A stretch of DNA of 56,408 nt from Rhodobiaceae bacterium (GCA_028278505.1 JANQEG010000016.1:1-56408), one strand, 5' to 3'. Shown: positions 46,024-55,231, counted from the stretch's first letter. The notes: a model not told the origin generated them from the sequence alone. A program made the numbers and translations.

Positions 46024-47115
46024 TCAGGCCGAGACGAGGGCGGCGAGCCCGTCTTCGAGGCGCCGGCCGGCAACGCCGATATCGTGGCTGGAAAGCACGT
46101 GCCGGCGCGCCGCCGCACCCATTCGTCGGACCCGGTCGGGATCGTCGATCAGCGCCGCCGCCGCAGCGGCGAAGGCGGCGCTGTCGCCGACCGGCACGAT
46201 GAGGCCGGTCTCGCCATGTCGGACGATCGCCGGCACGCCGCCGGCAGCGCCCGCGACCACCGGCAGGCCGGCGGCCTGCGCCTCCAGGAAGACAAGGCCG
46301 AACGCCTCGCGCACCGCCGGCCACAGGAAGATATCGGCAGCGCCATAGACCGCCGGCAGCGCCGCGCGCGCCACTGCGCCCAGCGCGGTGATCCGCGCTT
46401 GAGGAAACCGCGACAGGATGCGATCGCGCGCCGGCCCGTCGCCGGCAATCGTCAAATGCCAGGCGTGGTCTTCAAGCCGCGCCAGCGCCGCCGCCAGAAT
46501 GTCGTAGGACGCCTCCTTGTCGCCCGCGCGCATCATTGCGACGGTCAGAAGCCGCATCGGCCGGCCCGGCGGACGATCCGAAGCGACCGCTGCAAACGGC
46601 GCCGCGTCGATGAAGGGCGGCAGAAGATGCAGCCGTTCCGCCGGCACGATCGCGGCGAGGCCGGCGGCGTCGTCTTCGTGCAGGGCGAACACCGCATCGG
46701 CGCGCTTCAGCGCCGCATCGGCGGCCGCAAAACCGACGGCAAACGGGCCGTCGCGCCGCTTCAGCGCCCGGCTCGCCTCGACGATCGCGTAAGGAGCGCC
46801 CGTCGCTTCGGCCAGCGCCGGCCCGATCCAGTCGGGCGCCTTGTGATAGAGGTGATAGGTGAGAATGAGATCCGGGCGCCAGCCCGCGCCGCGCCAGCGC
46901 TCAAGGATGACCGGCACCTCCCGTGCCGCTTCGGCGGCAAGCGCCTGCTGCGCTTCCTCGCCGCCCTCGCCGCTCCAGGCCCGGAACCGGGAAGCGGTGC
47001 GCACCTCGTGGCCGCGTCCTTCAAGTGCTGTCACGAGCGCCCGGCCGAGTTCCCGATCGCCCGACGGCACCGGATGATCGAGCGGCTTCATCGGCGCATA
47101 AAAGGCGATCTTCAC
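46024..47115 (-). CDS. Family 4 glycosyltransferase
   Basis: GT-B enzyme with 363 residues: N-terminal MKIAFYAPMKPLDHPVPSGD, a donor-binding region including LLTVAMMRAGDKEASYDILA and WHLTIAGDGPARDRILSRF, and EAFGLVFLEAQAAGLPVVAGA (the E-x7-E motif of GT4). It starts within the stop of the preceding gene (overlap 47112-47115). Likely acts on a cell-surface glycan together with its neighbours; acceptor unknown. Confidence 0.92.
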   Translation of the reverse strand: MKIAFYAPMKPLDHPVPSGDRELGRALVTALEGRGHEVRTASRFRAWSGEGGEEAQQALAAEAAREVPVILERWRGAGWRPDLILTYHLYHKAPDWIGPALAEATGAPYAIVEASRALKRRDGPFAVGFAAADAALKRADAVFALHEDDAAGLAAIVPAERLHLLPPFIDAAPFAAVASDRPPGRPMRLLTVAMMRAGDKEASYDILAAALARLEDHAWHLTIAGDGPARDRILSRFPQARITALGAVARAALPAVYGAADIFLWPAVREAFGLVFLEAQAAGLPVVAGAAGGVPAIVRHGETGLIVPVGDSAAFAAAAAALIDDPDRVRRMGAAARRHVLSSHDIGVAGRRLEDGLAALVSA

Positions 47116-48362
47116 GCCGGCACCGCCCGCTTGTCGTCGCTATGCGCCGTCACGGACCGGAACCGCGCCGCCAATTGTTCGATGCCGATATCGGCGGAAA
47201 AGGTGCTGCGCACCCGCGCATTCCCCGCTGCGGCGAACCGCCGCCGCAGACCCGGATCGCCGATCAGGCGCAGCAGGGCGCGGGAAAGCCCCTCGACATC
47301 CCGCTCGTTCACCAACAGGCCGGTTCGCCCGTCCACGATCAGTTCGGGGATCGCCGAGACACGCGTCGACAGGCAGGCGACGCCGAGCGCCTGCGCCTCC
47401 ATCAGCACGTTCGGCAGGCCATCGCGGTCGCCGGACCGGGCGATCCGCGACGGCAGCACAAAAATGTCGGCGTCGAGGTTCGCCGCGATCACCGTCGCCC
47501 GCGGCTGCGCGCCGTGCCAGGTGATGCGATCGGCGATGCCGCGCCGTTCCGCCCGCGCTTGAAGCCGTTCGCCGAGCGGCCCGCCGCCGATATGGTCGAG
47601 CCGCCAGGACAGCCCGGCGGGCAGGCGCGACAAGGCATCGATCAGGTCGCCATAGCCCTTCTTCTCCACCAGCCGGCCGACGGAAAGGATGCGCACCGAA
47701 TTGCCGCTGCCATCCCGGTCCGATCCCGGCTGCGGCGCCGGAAAGCGGTCGAGATCAAGGCCATGATAGACGAGGTCAACGGCGTCGGGCCGGCCGGCGA
47801 GCCGGTTCAGATGATCGCGATTGACGCGCGTGCAGGTCACGCCCCAGGCGGCGTCGACGAGCTTTTCTGAAAGCTCCCAGTCCGGCGACGTCCAGATGTC
47901 CTTGGCATGTGCCGAGAAAGACCAGCCCATGCCGCGCAGCATCGCCGCATAGCGGGTCACCGAGGCCGGCGTGTGCAGATAGTGGCTGTGCAGCCAGATG
48001 ACGTCGTCGGGCAGTTCGCGGGCAAGCACGCAGGCCTGCCCCCAGCGCCGGTGCCGGTTGGCGCTGCGGTCACGCGCCAGATCGGCCTCGAACACGGCCC
48101 GGGCGGCCGCGTAACGCGGCTGCTTCTCGGCAAAAGCGCGGCCGGCGGCGACCCGTTTCGGATCGTCCTTGAGATATTCCGGCAGGTAGAGGATTTCGGC
48201 AGCGATCTCATGATGGAGATCGTGCACATGGCGGTCGGTGGGATGGCGCAGCGACACGATAAGCTGCGCGATCCCGCGCCGTTCGAGGCCGAGGATTTCC
48301 TGGGCGATGAAGGTCTCGGAGAGCCGGGGATAGCCTTTGACGATTGTGGCGATACGCGGCAT
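47112..48362 (-). CDS. Family 4 glycosyltransferase (colanic-acid-type)
   Basis: The 416 residues start MPRIATIVKGYPRLSETFIA, as in the WcaL/colanic-acid group of GT4. WLHSHYLHTPASVTRYA, the donor domain VRILSVGRLVEKKGYGDLID, and DGLPNVLMEAQALGVACLST (E-x7-E-type) follow. The C-terminus has RAAFAAAGNARVRSTFS-like helices. It overlaps the next gene by four bases and lies 38 bases after the first gene of the operon. Confidence 0.92.
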   Translation of the reverse strand: MPRIATIVKGYPRLSETFIAQEILGLERRGIAQLIVSLRHPTDRHVHDLHHEIAAEILYLPEYLKDDPKRVAAGRAFAEKQPRYAAARAVFEADLARDRSANRHRRWGQACVLARELPDDVIWLHSHYLHTPASVTRYAAMLRGMGWSFSAHAKDIWTSPDWELSEKLVDAAWGVTCTRVNRDHLNRLAGRPDAVDLVYHGLDLDRFPAPQPGSDRDGSGNSVRILSVGRLVEKKGYGDLIDALSRLPAGLSWRLDHIGGGPLGERLQARAERRGIADRITWHGAQPRATVIAANLDADIFVLPSRIARSGDRDGLPNVLMEAQALGVACLSTRVSAIPELIVDGRTGLLVNERDVEGLSRALLRLIGDPGLRRRFAAAGNARVRSTFSADIGIEQLAARFRSVTAHSDDKRAVPA

Positions 48363-48400
48363 TCGCTCGGCCTCGCGCTGTTCGGTCGCGGCAGTGCTGC

Positions 48401-49621
48401 CTAAAGGGCCGCACCGACGATCTCGGCAAGCGGCCGCGGCGACCGGCGCTCCAGGATCGCATTGGTTTCGGCGCCGACCCGTTTCAGCCCGTCCAAAAGG
48501 TTCGGGATCCCGGCCTCGGACGGCGGCGGCTGTTTCGGCAACTGCACGAGCGCTTCGATCATCAGATCGGCGTCCGGATAGTGATCGATCGGCAGCACCT
48601 CGACCAGTCCGACCCCGGCCGCCCGGTCGGCGCGGATCGCCTGCTCGCGCCGCGGCACCACCCGCGGCACCAGCAGCGTCGGGCGGTCGAACGACATCGC
48701 CTCGCAGAAGGTGTTGTAGCCGCCCATGCCGACGATCGCGATCGCCTTTTCGATGAACGGCTCGATGGTCGGGGTGAATTCGAGCGTGCGCACATTGCGC
48801 AGGTTTTGCGCCCGCATGGCGAAATCGGCCTTGTGCTCGGCGTCCATGAACGGCCCGAGCAGGATCAGCGCCGGATAAAGCGGCTCCTCGCGCGCTTCAT
48901 AGGCGCGCATCACCCAGTCGACCAGTTCGACGCCGTCGCCGCCGCCGCCGGGGGTGACGAGGATATAGGGGTCCTCGCCGAACGGCAGCGCGACGGCCGG
49001 CCGGTGCCGCGGCATCGTCCGCCGCAGATAGCCGGTGAACACCGACTTCGCCCGTGTCGCCGCGGTGAGGCCGATATCGGCGAGCGGATCGTAGATTTCC
49101 TCAAGCCCGTAGACCCAGATATCGTCGTAGATGTCCTCAAGCGCCGAAAACGCTTCCTTGCGCTCCCATTCGTCGCGCAGCACGTCCGGATCATCGAGCA
49201 CGTCGCGCAGGCCCAGAACCAGCCGCGTGCCCGAAGCCTTGAGATATTCCAGCGTGGCGCGGACCTCGCCGCGCAGACCCAGCGGCTCCTTGTCGACGAT
49301 CATGATGTCGGGATCGAACACGGCTGCCGTGTGCTCGATGATCGAGGCGCGGATCGCCAGCGTCTGCTCCAGCCCGATATGCAGGCTCAGCGCGGTATAT
49401 TCGCCGTTGCGCAGCTTGATGACGCCGGGAATCCGGACGAAGTCGACGCGCGCGCGGAAATCGAAGCTGCCGATGATCGGCGAGCCCGACAGGATCAGCA
49501 CCGACATGCCCTCATTGGCGCCGACCAGATAGTGGGCGATCGCGCGGCACCGGCGCAGATGGCCGAGCCCGAAGGAGTCATGACTGTAGATCAGGATGCG
49601 CGAGTTCGGGAGATAGGCCAT
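48401..49621 (-). CDS. Predicted glycosyltransferase, MurG-like, first gene of operon
   Basis: The 406 residues start MAYLPNSRILIYSHDSFGLG, then HLRRCRAIAHYLVGANEGMS, the pattern of the conserved glycosyltransferase/COG4671-like family. The donor-binding half contains YILVTPGGGGDGVELVDWVM, AIVGMGGYNTFCEAMSFDRP and LLVPRVVPRREQAIRADRAA. ATG at 49621 is preferred to one 13 codons upstream because it yields the family N-terminus. It faces the ABC-transporter operon across about 313 bases holding a large dyad. Confidence 0.85.
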   Translation of the reverse strand: MAYLPNSRILIYSHDSFGLGHLRRCRAIAHYLVGANEGMSVLILSGSPIIGSFDFRARVDFVRIPGVIKLRNGEYTALSLHIGLEQTLAIRASIIEHTAAVFDPDIMIVDKEPLGLRGEVRATLEYLKASGTRLVLGLRDVLDDPDVLRDEWERKEAFSALEDIYDDIWVYGLEEIYDPLADIGLTAATRAKSVFTGYLRRTMPRHRPAVALPFGEDPYILVTPGGGGDGVELVDWVMRAYEAREEPLYPALILLGPFMDAEHKADFAMRAQNLRNVRTLEFTPTIEPFIEKAIAIVGMGGYNTFCEAMSFDRPTLLVPRVVPRREQAIRADRAAGVGLVEVLPIDHYPDADLMIEALVQLPKQPPPSEAGIPNLLDGLKRVGAETNAILERRSPRPLAEIVGAAL

Positions 49622-49675
49622 AAGCAATACCCGCCTTTGCCTGCCTTGTGCGCAGATCACCCGGTTTCAACCGCC

Positions 49676-49719
49676 GGCCCGGTCCCGGAAACACGAAATC
49701 GTAATTTCGAAACCGGGCC
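49676..49719. promoter_or_regulatory. Nested dyad in the divergent glycosyltransferase/ABC gap
   Basis: Outer arms GGCCCGGT (49676-49683) and ACCGGGCC (49712-49719), inner palindrome CGAAAT-CGTA-ATTTCG (49694-49709). It lies 55 bases upstream of the glycosyltransferase operon and about 215 bases upstream of the ABC operon. It could be an operator serving both directions or a transcript-end hairpin. The remainder of 49622-49934 shows no gene; TTATAGT just after the dyad is a possible -10 element for the plus strand. Confidence 0.5.
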
Positions 49720-49934
49720 CCGTCCGTTATAGTAAATCGCGGAGTGCATTCAAAGCGATCCGGTTCACGAAACGATCACTTTCGCGATGGGTCGGTATTT
49801 GGTCGCCTTCGACGAACACCGGCGGATTTGCGGAAACGTGTCGACACCCGAGCCACCCGCCGGCGTTCACTCGAGCACTGACGAGCCGATCCAGATCTCG
49901 GCAAGATGTCTAAAGCGGATCGGCGTTCGGACAC

Positions 49935-52553
49935 ATGGAAAAATCGCTTTTTCGGTTCATCTGGAAATACAGCACGCGTCAACAGATCATCATTCTGCTG
50001 ATCACGTTCGTCTCGTTTCCGATCGTCTATCTGTCGCTGGAACTGCCCAAGCAGATCGTCAACGACGCGATCGCCGGCCGCGATTTTCCGCGCGGCATAC
50101 TCGGCATCGAGCTGACCCAGATTCAGTATCTGCTGATCCTGTGTTTCACCTTCCTGTCGCTGGTCGTCCTCAACAACGCGGTCAAATACGTCCTCAACAT
50201 CTATAAGGGCCTGACCGGCGAGCGGATGCTGCGCCGCCTGCGCTACGACCTCTATCAGCGCGTGCTGCGCTTCCGGCTGCCCTATTTCCGCAATGTCAGC
50301 TCCGGCGAGATCATCCCGATGATCACCTCGGAGGTCGAGCCGGTCGGCGGCTTCATCGGCGATTCCATCGCCGTGCCCGCCTTCTACGGCGGCACGCTGA
50401 TGGTCTATATCGTCTTCATATTCGTGCAGGATCCGTTTCTCGGCATCGCCGCGATCGCGCTTTACCCGATCCAGGCCTATCTGATCCCGAAACTGCAATA
50501 CCGGGTCAACATGCTGGCCAAGCAGCGGGTCCAGAACGTGCGCCGCATCGCCGACCGGGTCGGCGAGAGCATTTCCGGCGTCGCCGAAATCCACGCCAAC
50601 GACACCTCCGCCTGGCACATGGCCGACATTTCCGACCGGCTGCACACCAATTTCGAGATCAGATATGCGATTTTCAAACGCAAATTCATGATCAAATTCG
50701 TCAACAATTTCATCAACCAGCTCACGCCGTTCTTCTTCTATTCGATCGGCGGCTATCTGGTCATCGTCGGCAACATCTCGTTCGGCTCGCTGGTCGCGGT
50801 GATCGCCGCCTACAAGGATCTGGCGTCGCCGTGGAAGGAACTGCTCAACTATTATCAGAACCTGATGGATGTGCGGGTGAAGTACGATTCGGTCATCGAG
50901 AATTTCGACCCGCCCGACATCTACCCGGTCGAGCGCATCGTCGCCGATGCCGATGACGGACCGCGGCTGACCGGCAATATCGAGTTCATCAATGTCGGCT
51001 ATTCCGCCGGCGGCGGCCAGGAACTGACCGATGTCAATCTCAGCGTCGGCGCCGGCAGCACCGTCGCTGTGGTCGGCCATGACGGCAGCGGCCGCACCGA
51101 GCTGCTGCAGCTCGCCGCCGGGCTGATCTCGCCCAATAGCGGCAAGGTCACCATCGGCGGGCAGGAAACCGACGCTTTGCCGGAAGCCCGCCTCGGCCGC
51201 GACATCGCCTTTGTCGACCGCTCCGCCTTCATCTTCACCGACACGATCCGCGGCAATCTGCATTACGGCATGCGCAACCGGCCGGTGCGGCCCGAGGACA
51301 CCCCGCTCGATCCCTCGACGCTCGACTATCGCCGCACCGAGGCCGAGGCGACCAACAACACCGTCTTCGACATCAATGCCGGCTGGGAGGATCTGGAGCG
51401 CGTCGGCGCCGTCGATCACAGCGATCTCGATCGCCGCACCATCGAACTGATCGACGTCGTCGGACTGAGCGAGGACATCTACCGGCTCGGCATGCGCATG
51501 CGCGTGCTCGGGGACGGCGCCGCCGATTTGCGCGACCGGATCCTGCGCGCCCGCAAGGAGGTCACCGCGCGCATCTCCGCCGACAGCACCGTCGCCGACC
51601 TGGTCGAGATCTGGACGCCGGACCGGTTTCTCAGAAGCGCGCCGCTGGTGGAGAATCTGTTGTTCGCGCTGCCGGCCGATCCGGACGCGACGATCGCCGA
51701 CATCGCCGCCGACACGGATGCGCTGGAGGCGATCTCGGCCGCCAATCTCAGGCCCGAACTGCACCGCATCGGCCTGGCGATCGCCGAGACCATGGTCGAC
51801 CTGTTCGCCGAGGTCGACGCCGACAACCAGCTCCTCGCCGCCTTCAGTTTCATCAAGCCCGACGAACTGCCGCACTATGACCGCATGGTCAAGAAGGCCC
51901 ACGCCGGCGGCATCGACGCGCTCGACGAGGACCAGCGCAGCGGCCTGATCGGGCTGGCGTTCCAGTTGATTCCGGCCAAGCACCGCCTCGGTCTGATCGA
52001 CGATGCGCTGGCCGAACGCTTCGTCGCCGCCCGGCCCGTGTTCCAGAAGCGGCTGGCGGATGCCGGGCGCTACGCCTTCTTCGACCGGGAAACCTATATC
52101 GATCCGCTGTCGATCGAGGAAAACCTCCTGTTCGGAAAGATCAAGCTCGACCGCCGCGGCGCCCGCGAAGGCGTCGACGCCTTCGTCGACAGCGTCATCC
52201 GCGAAATCGACCTGCGCGAGCCGATCATGCGACGCGGGCTCGATTTCCACGCCGGCGTCGCCGGTTCGCGCCTGACCGGCGGCCAGAAATCGCGCATCGC
52301 GCTGGCCCGCGCGCTGCTGAAGAAGCCCAACATTCTGCTCTTCGACGACGTGATTACGCCCGATGCCGCCGACGATCGCGCAATGCTCGGCGCGATCACC
52401 AGGCATCACCCCGAATGCACGGTTCTCGTCGGCGTCGAGCGCCTGGACGATGCCGGCGCCGTCGACCACATAGTGACAATGAAGGGCGGGCGCGTTGCCG
52501 AGAACCGGAAAACGCAACGCCAGGCCGCGACATCGACCGAACCGGCACAATGA
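49935..52553 (+). CDS. ABC transporter with fused membrane domain and aberrant, split nucleotide-binding domain
   Basis: The 872 residues have an exporter-type six-span membrane domain (about 20-330; e.g. YLRS-like YDLYQRVLRFRLPYFRNVSSGEII read in parts). The nucleotide-binding domain follows with unusual features: Walker A is GHDGSGRT (381-388), with Arg in place of the invariant Lys at 387. A Q-loop-like stretch (AFIFTDTIRGNLHYGM) is followed by about 300 residues of acidic, helical insertion. Then come a second Q-loop-like stretch (YIDPLSIEENLLFGKI), the signature LTGGQKSRIALARAL (from 780) and Walker B ILLFDD (800-805), where Asp replaces the catalytic Glu. This suggests a weak or regulatory ATPase. 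Substrate unknown. First gene of an operon with a cyclic-nucleotide domain, a metallo-hydrolase and a cyclase. Confidence 0.88.
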   Translation: MEKSLFRFIWKYSTRQQIIILLITFVSFPIVYLSLELPKQIVNDAIAGRDFPRGILGIELTQIQYLLILCFTFLSLVVLNNAVKYVLNIYKGLTGERMLRRLRYDLYQRVLRFRLPYFRNVSSGEIIPMITSEVEPVGGFIGDSIAVPAFYGGTLMVYIVFIFVQDPFLGIAAIALYPIQAYLIPKLQYRVNMLAKQRVQNVRRIADRVGESISGVAEIHANDTSAWHMADISDRLHTNFEIRYAIFKRKFMIKFVNNFINQLTPFFFYSIGGYLVIVGNISFGSLVAVIAAYKDLASPWKELLNYYQNLMDVRVKYDSVIENFDPPDIYPVERIVADADDGPRLTGNIEFINVGYSAGGGQELTDVNLSVGAGSTVAVVGHDGSGRTELLQLAAGLISPNSGKVTIGGQETDALPEARLGRDIAFVDRSAFIFTDTIRGNLHYGMRNRPVRPEDTPLDPSTLDYRRTEAEATNNTVFDINAGWEDLERVGAVDHSDLDRRTIELIDVVGLSEDIYRLGMRMRVLGDGAADLRDRILRARKEVTARISADSTVADLVEIWTPDRFLRSAPLVENLLFALPADPDATIADIAADTDALEAISAANLRPELHRIGLAIAETMVDLFAEVDADNQLLAAFSFIKPDELPHYDRMVKKAHAGGIDALDEDQRSGLIGLAFQLIPAKHRLGLIDDALAERFVAARPVFQKRLADAGRYAFFDRETYIDPLSIEENLLFGKIKLDRRGAREGVDAFVDSVIREIDLREPIMRRGLDFHAGVAGSRLTGGQKSRIALARALLKKPNILLFDDVITPDAADDRAMLGAITRHHPECTVLVGVERLDDAGAVDHIVTMKGGRVAENRKTQRQAATSTEPAQ

Positions 52554-52584
52554 CGCTGCACGACCGATCGGGAGGGAATGAAGG

Positions 52585-53049
52585 ATGAGCCTGGACAAAG
52601 AGGTCGAAGCGCTCCGCAACGTCGCCATCTTCCGCAAGATCGACGCCGCCAAGCTGCGCCTGCTGGCGTTCATCAGCGAGCGTGTCGAGTTCGCGCCCGG
52701 CGAAGTCATGTGCCGGCAGGGCGAGATCGGCGACAGCGCGCTCATCATCCTGTCCGGCAATGCCCGCATCGTCGTCTCCTCGAACGGCGCCGAAAAGACC
52801 GTCGCTCACGTCGGCAAGGACGATGTGGTCGGCGAAATCGCGATCCTGTGCGACGTGCCGCGGACCGCAACGGTGATCGCCGAGGACGAACTGACCGGGC
52901 TTTCGGTCGACAAGGAGACCTTTCTGAAGCTGTTGCAGGAGTTTCCCGAAATGGCGCTCGAGGTCATGCGGGTGCTGGCGGCGCGGCTGGAACGGACGAC
53001 GCGCGACCTCGCCGAACTGCAGGCGCAGGTCGGGGCGGCAGGGAACTAG
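52585..53049 (+). CDS. Stand-alone cyclic-nucleotide-binding domain protein
   Basis: The 154 residues are one cNMP-binding beta-barrel and helix: FRKIDAAKLRLLAFISERVE, then FAPGEVMCRQGEIGDSALII, the phosphate-binding cassette VVGEIAILCDVPRTATVIAE, and a C-terminal helix. There is no helix-turn-helix, so it is not a Crp-type transcription factor; it should act by protein contact. It lies 31 bases after the ABC gene and two bases before the hydrolase. With a cyclase gene in the same operon, it is a likely reader of cAMP or cGMP, perhaps acting on the ABC protein (inference). Confidence 0.92.
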   Translation: MSLDKEVEALRNVAIFRKIDAAKLRLLAFISERVEFAPGEVMCRQGEIGDSALIILSGNARIVVSSNGAEKTVAHVGKDDVVGEIAILCDVPRTATVIAEDELTGLSVDKETFLKLLQEFPEMALEVMRVLAARLERTTRDLAELQAQVGAAGN

Positions 53050-53051
53050 AC

Positions 53052-53879
53052 ATGGCCGCCGCCGACTTCCTGATCCGGTTCTGGGGCGTGCGCGGATCGA
53101 TCCCGGTTCCCGGCATCGACACGCTGCGCTATGGCGGCAACACCACCTGCGTGGAGTTTCTGATCGGCGGCCGGCGCCTGATCGTCGACTGCGGATCGGG
53201 CGCCCGCAACCTCGGCCGACGGATGCAGGCGGAAGCCTCGCGCAGCGCCGATCTGTTCTTCACCCACACCCATTTCGATCACATCTGCGGGGTGCCGTTT
53301 TTCGAGCCGGCGTTCGATCCCGAATGGACGATCACCTGCCATGCCGGCCATCTGCAGCCGCCCGAATCGCTGCCGGACGCGCTCGGCCTGTTGATGGCGA
53401 CGCCGCTGTTTCCGGTGCCGTGCTCGTCGCTGAAGGGTTTCCACTACACCACTTTCACCCCGGGCAGCGTCTTGGACATCGGCAACGGCATCCAGGTGGC
53501 GACGACGCCGCTCAACCATCCCGGCGGCGCGGTCGGCTATCGCTTCACCCATCGCGGCCGATCGGCGGTCGTGATCACCGATCACGAGCACGGCGACGCG
53601 GCCATCGACGCCAGTCTCGTGCGGTTCGCCGAAGCCGCCGACATCATGATCTACGACACCATGTTCACGGCGGAAGAATACGAACGGCACGTTGGCTGGG
53701 GACACTCGACCTGGCAGTCATGCCTCGACCTCGCCGCAGCGGCAAAGGTCGGCCGGCCGGTCTTCTTCCACCACGCCCCGGCGCGCAGCGATGCCGAGCT
53801 TGACCGGATCGCGGAGACCGCGCGCGCCATCGCGCCGCAGACGGTCATCGCGGCCGAGGGCCTGGAACTGCGCTTATGA
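53052..53879 (+). CDS. Metallo-beta-lactamase-fold hydrolase
   Basis: The 275 residues have FWGVRGSIPVPGIDTLRYGG and NTTCVEFLIGGRRLIVDCGSG, metal motif THTHFDHICGVPFF (HxHxDH), a histidine in TTPLNHPGGAVGYR, VVITDHEHGD, GWGHSTWQS and FFHHAPARSD. This group includes phosphodiesterase-like proteins, which fits the cyclase next door, but substrate is unproven. ATG at 53052, two bases after the preceding stop. The stop overlaps the cyclase start (ATGA). Confidence 0.9.
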   Translation: MAAADFLIRFWGVRGSIPVPGIDTLRYGGNTTCVEFLIGGRRLIVDCGSGARNLGRRMQAEASRSADLFFTHTHFDHICGVPFFEPAFDPEWTITCHAGHLQPPESLPDALGLLMATPLFPVPCSSLKGFHYTTFTPGSVLDIGNGIQVATTPLNHPGGAVGYRFTHRGRSAVVITDHEHGDAAIDASLVRFAEAADIMIYDTMFTAEEYERHVGWGHSTWQSCLDLAAAAKVGRPVFFHHAPARSDAELDRIAETARAIAPQTVIAAEGLELRL

Positions 53880-55231
53880 AGATGCTGATAAAGCCGGAAT
53901 TTCCGAAAATCGAATGGCGCGATCGAAAAATCAGCCTGCCCACCCGCGTGCGCACGCGCATCCGCAAACAGGAGCGGGATGCCGAAATCCTGATCGGCTG
54001 GGTTCAGTTGGGCGTCGTCCTTTTTTTCGGCGTGCTCTACCTGATCGCGCCCCGCGCCGAGGGCAGCCAGGGGTTCAATTTCGTTCCCTACGGCCTTGGC
54101 GCGTATTTCATGTTCACCATGTTCCGGCTTTGGCTCGCCCACCTCACCATCGTGCCCGGCTGGTTCCTGGTGCTTTCGATCATCATCGACGTCGCGCTTC
54201 TGGTCGCCCTGATCTTCTCCTTCCATATCCAGTACGACCAGCATCCGGCGTTCTATCTGAAGGCGCCGACGCTGCTCTATTTCTTCCTGTTCATCGTGCT
54301 TCGGGCGCTGCGCTTCGATCCGGGCTACGTGCTGGTGACGGGGATTGCGGCGACGCTTGGCTGGCTGGCGCTGGCCGGCTACGCGATCTTCGCCGACATG
54401 GGCGGCATGCGGATCACCCGCAATTTCGTCGAATACATGACCTCCAATGCGATCCTGGTCGGCGCCGAACTGGACAAGCTGCTGATCTTCGTCGCCGTCA
54501 CCGCGGTGCTCACGGTGGCGCTGAGGCGCGGCCGCAACCTGTTGATTGAGGCGGTCCGCGAACAGTCGGCGGCCGAAGAGCTGAAGCGGTTCTTCGCCCC
54601 GGAGATCGCCGCCACGATCGCCGAATCCGACGATGCGGTTAAGGTCGGCGAAGGCACCTCGCGCACCGCCGCGGTGCTGATGATCGACATTGCCGGCTTC
54701 ACCAAGATCGCCGCCCGCCACGATCCGCAGGAGGTGGTCAGGCTGCTGGCCCGCTTCCAGAACCACGTCGTGCCGGCGATCCAGAAATGCAACGGACGCA
54801 TCGACAAGTTTCTCGGCGACGGCATCCTGGCGACTTTCGGCGCCGTCTCGCCGTCGGATACCTATGCGGCCGATTCGCTGCGCGCCGCAGCCGCCATCAA
54901 AACCGCCCTTGAAGAGTGCAATCAGGCGCTGTCCGAAGACGGCTGGCCGGTCCGGCTTTCGGTGCGAATCGGCATTGCCTGCGGCGAGGTCATCGTCGGC
55001 GTCGTCGGCGTCGACGAGCGGCTCGAATTCACCGTCATCGGCGATGCGGTGAACCTCGCCGCCAAGCTGGAGGCGGCGAACAAGGTCGAGGCGACGACGG
55101 CGCTGACGACCGAAGCCTGTCTGTCGGCTGCGCGCCGTCAAGGGCTTGCGGCAAACGAATCATTCGCGACGCGCCCGGCCACCGCCGTCGCCGGATTCGC
55201 GCATCCGGTCGATCTCGTCGTCATCGATTGA
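53876..55231 (+). CDS. Membrane-bound class III adenylate/guanylate cyclase
   Basis: The 451 residues have an N-terminal membrane region of about six spans (GWVQLGVVLFFGVLYLIAP, FLVLSIIIDVALLVALIFSF, LLYFFLFIVLRALRF). A short linker and a class III catalytic domain follow. Metal-binding Asp is in LMIDIAGFTKIA (D271) and in KFLGDGILATFGA (D315), with the substrate region GEVIVGVVGVDERLEFTVIGDAVNLAAKLE. Base preference (ATP or GTP) is not safely read from sequence. It closes the operon that also encodes a cNMP-binding domain and a possible phosphodiesterase, so synthesis, sensing and perhaps removal of one messenger are encoded together. Confidence 0.94.
   Translation: MKMLIKPEFPKIEWRDRKISLPTRVRTRIRKQERDAEILIGWVQLGVVLFFGVLYLIAPRAEGSQGFNFVPYGLGAYFMFTMFRLWLAHLTIVPGWFLVLSIIIDVALLVALIFSFHIQYDQHPAFYLKAPTLLYFFLFIVLRALRFDPGYVLVTGIAATLGWLALAGYAIFADMGGMRITRNFVEYMTSNAILVGAELDKLLIFVAVTAVLTVALRRGRNLLIEAVREQSAAEELKRFFAPEIAATIAESDDAVKVGEGTSRTAAVLMIDIAGFTKIAARHDPQEVVRLLARFQNHVVPAIQKCNGRIDKFLGDGILATFGAVSPSDTYAADSLRAAAAIKTALEECNQALSEDGWPVRLSVRIGIACGEVIVGVVGVDERLEFTVIGDAVNLAAKLEAANKVEATTALTTEACLSAARRQGLAANESFATRPATAVAGFAHPVDLVVID

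Noticed and set aside
49776-52769. A 997-codon open frame opposite the ABC gene
   Set aside because: Antisense shadow; the plus-strand gene has clear membrane spans and ABC motifs, while this frame has none.
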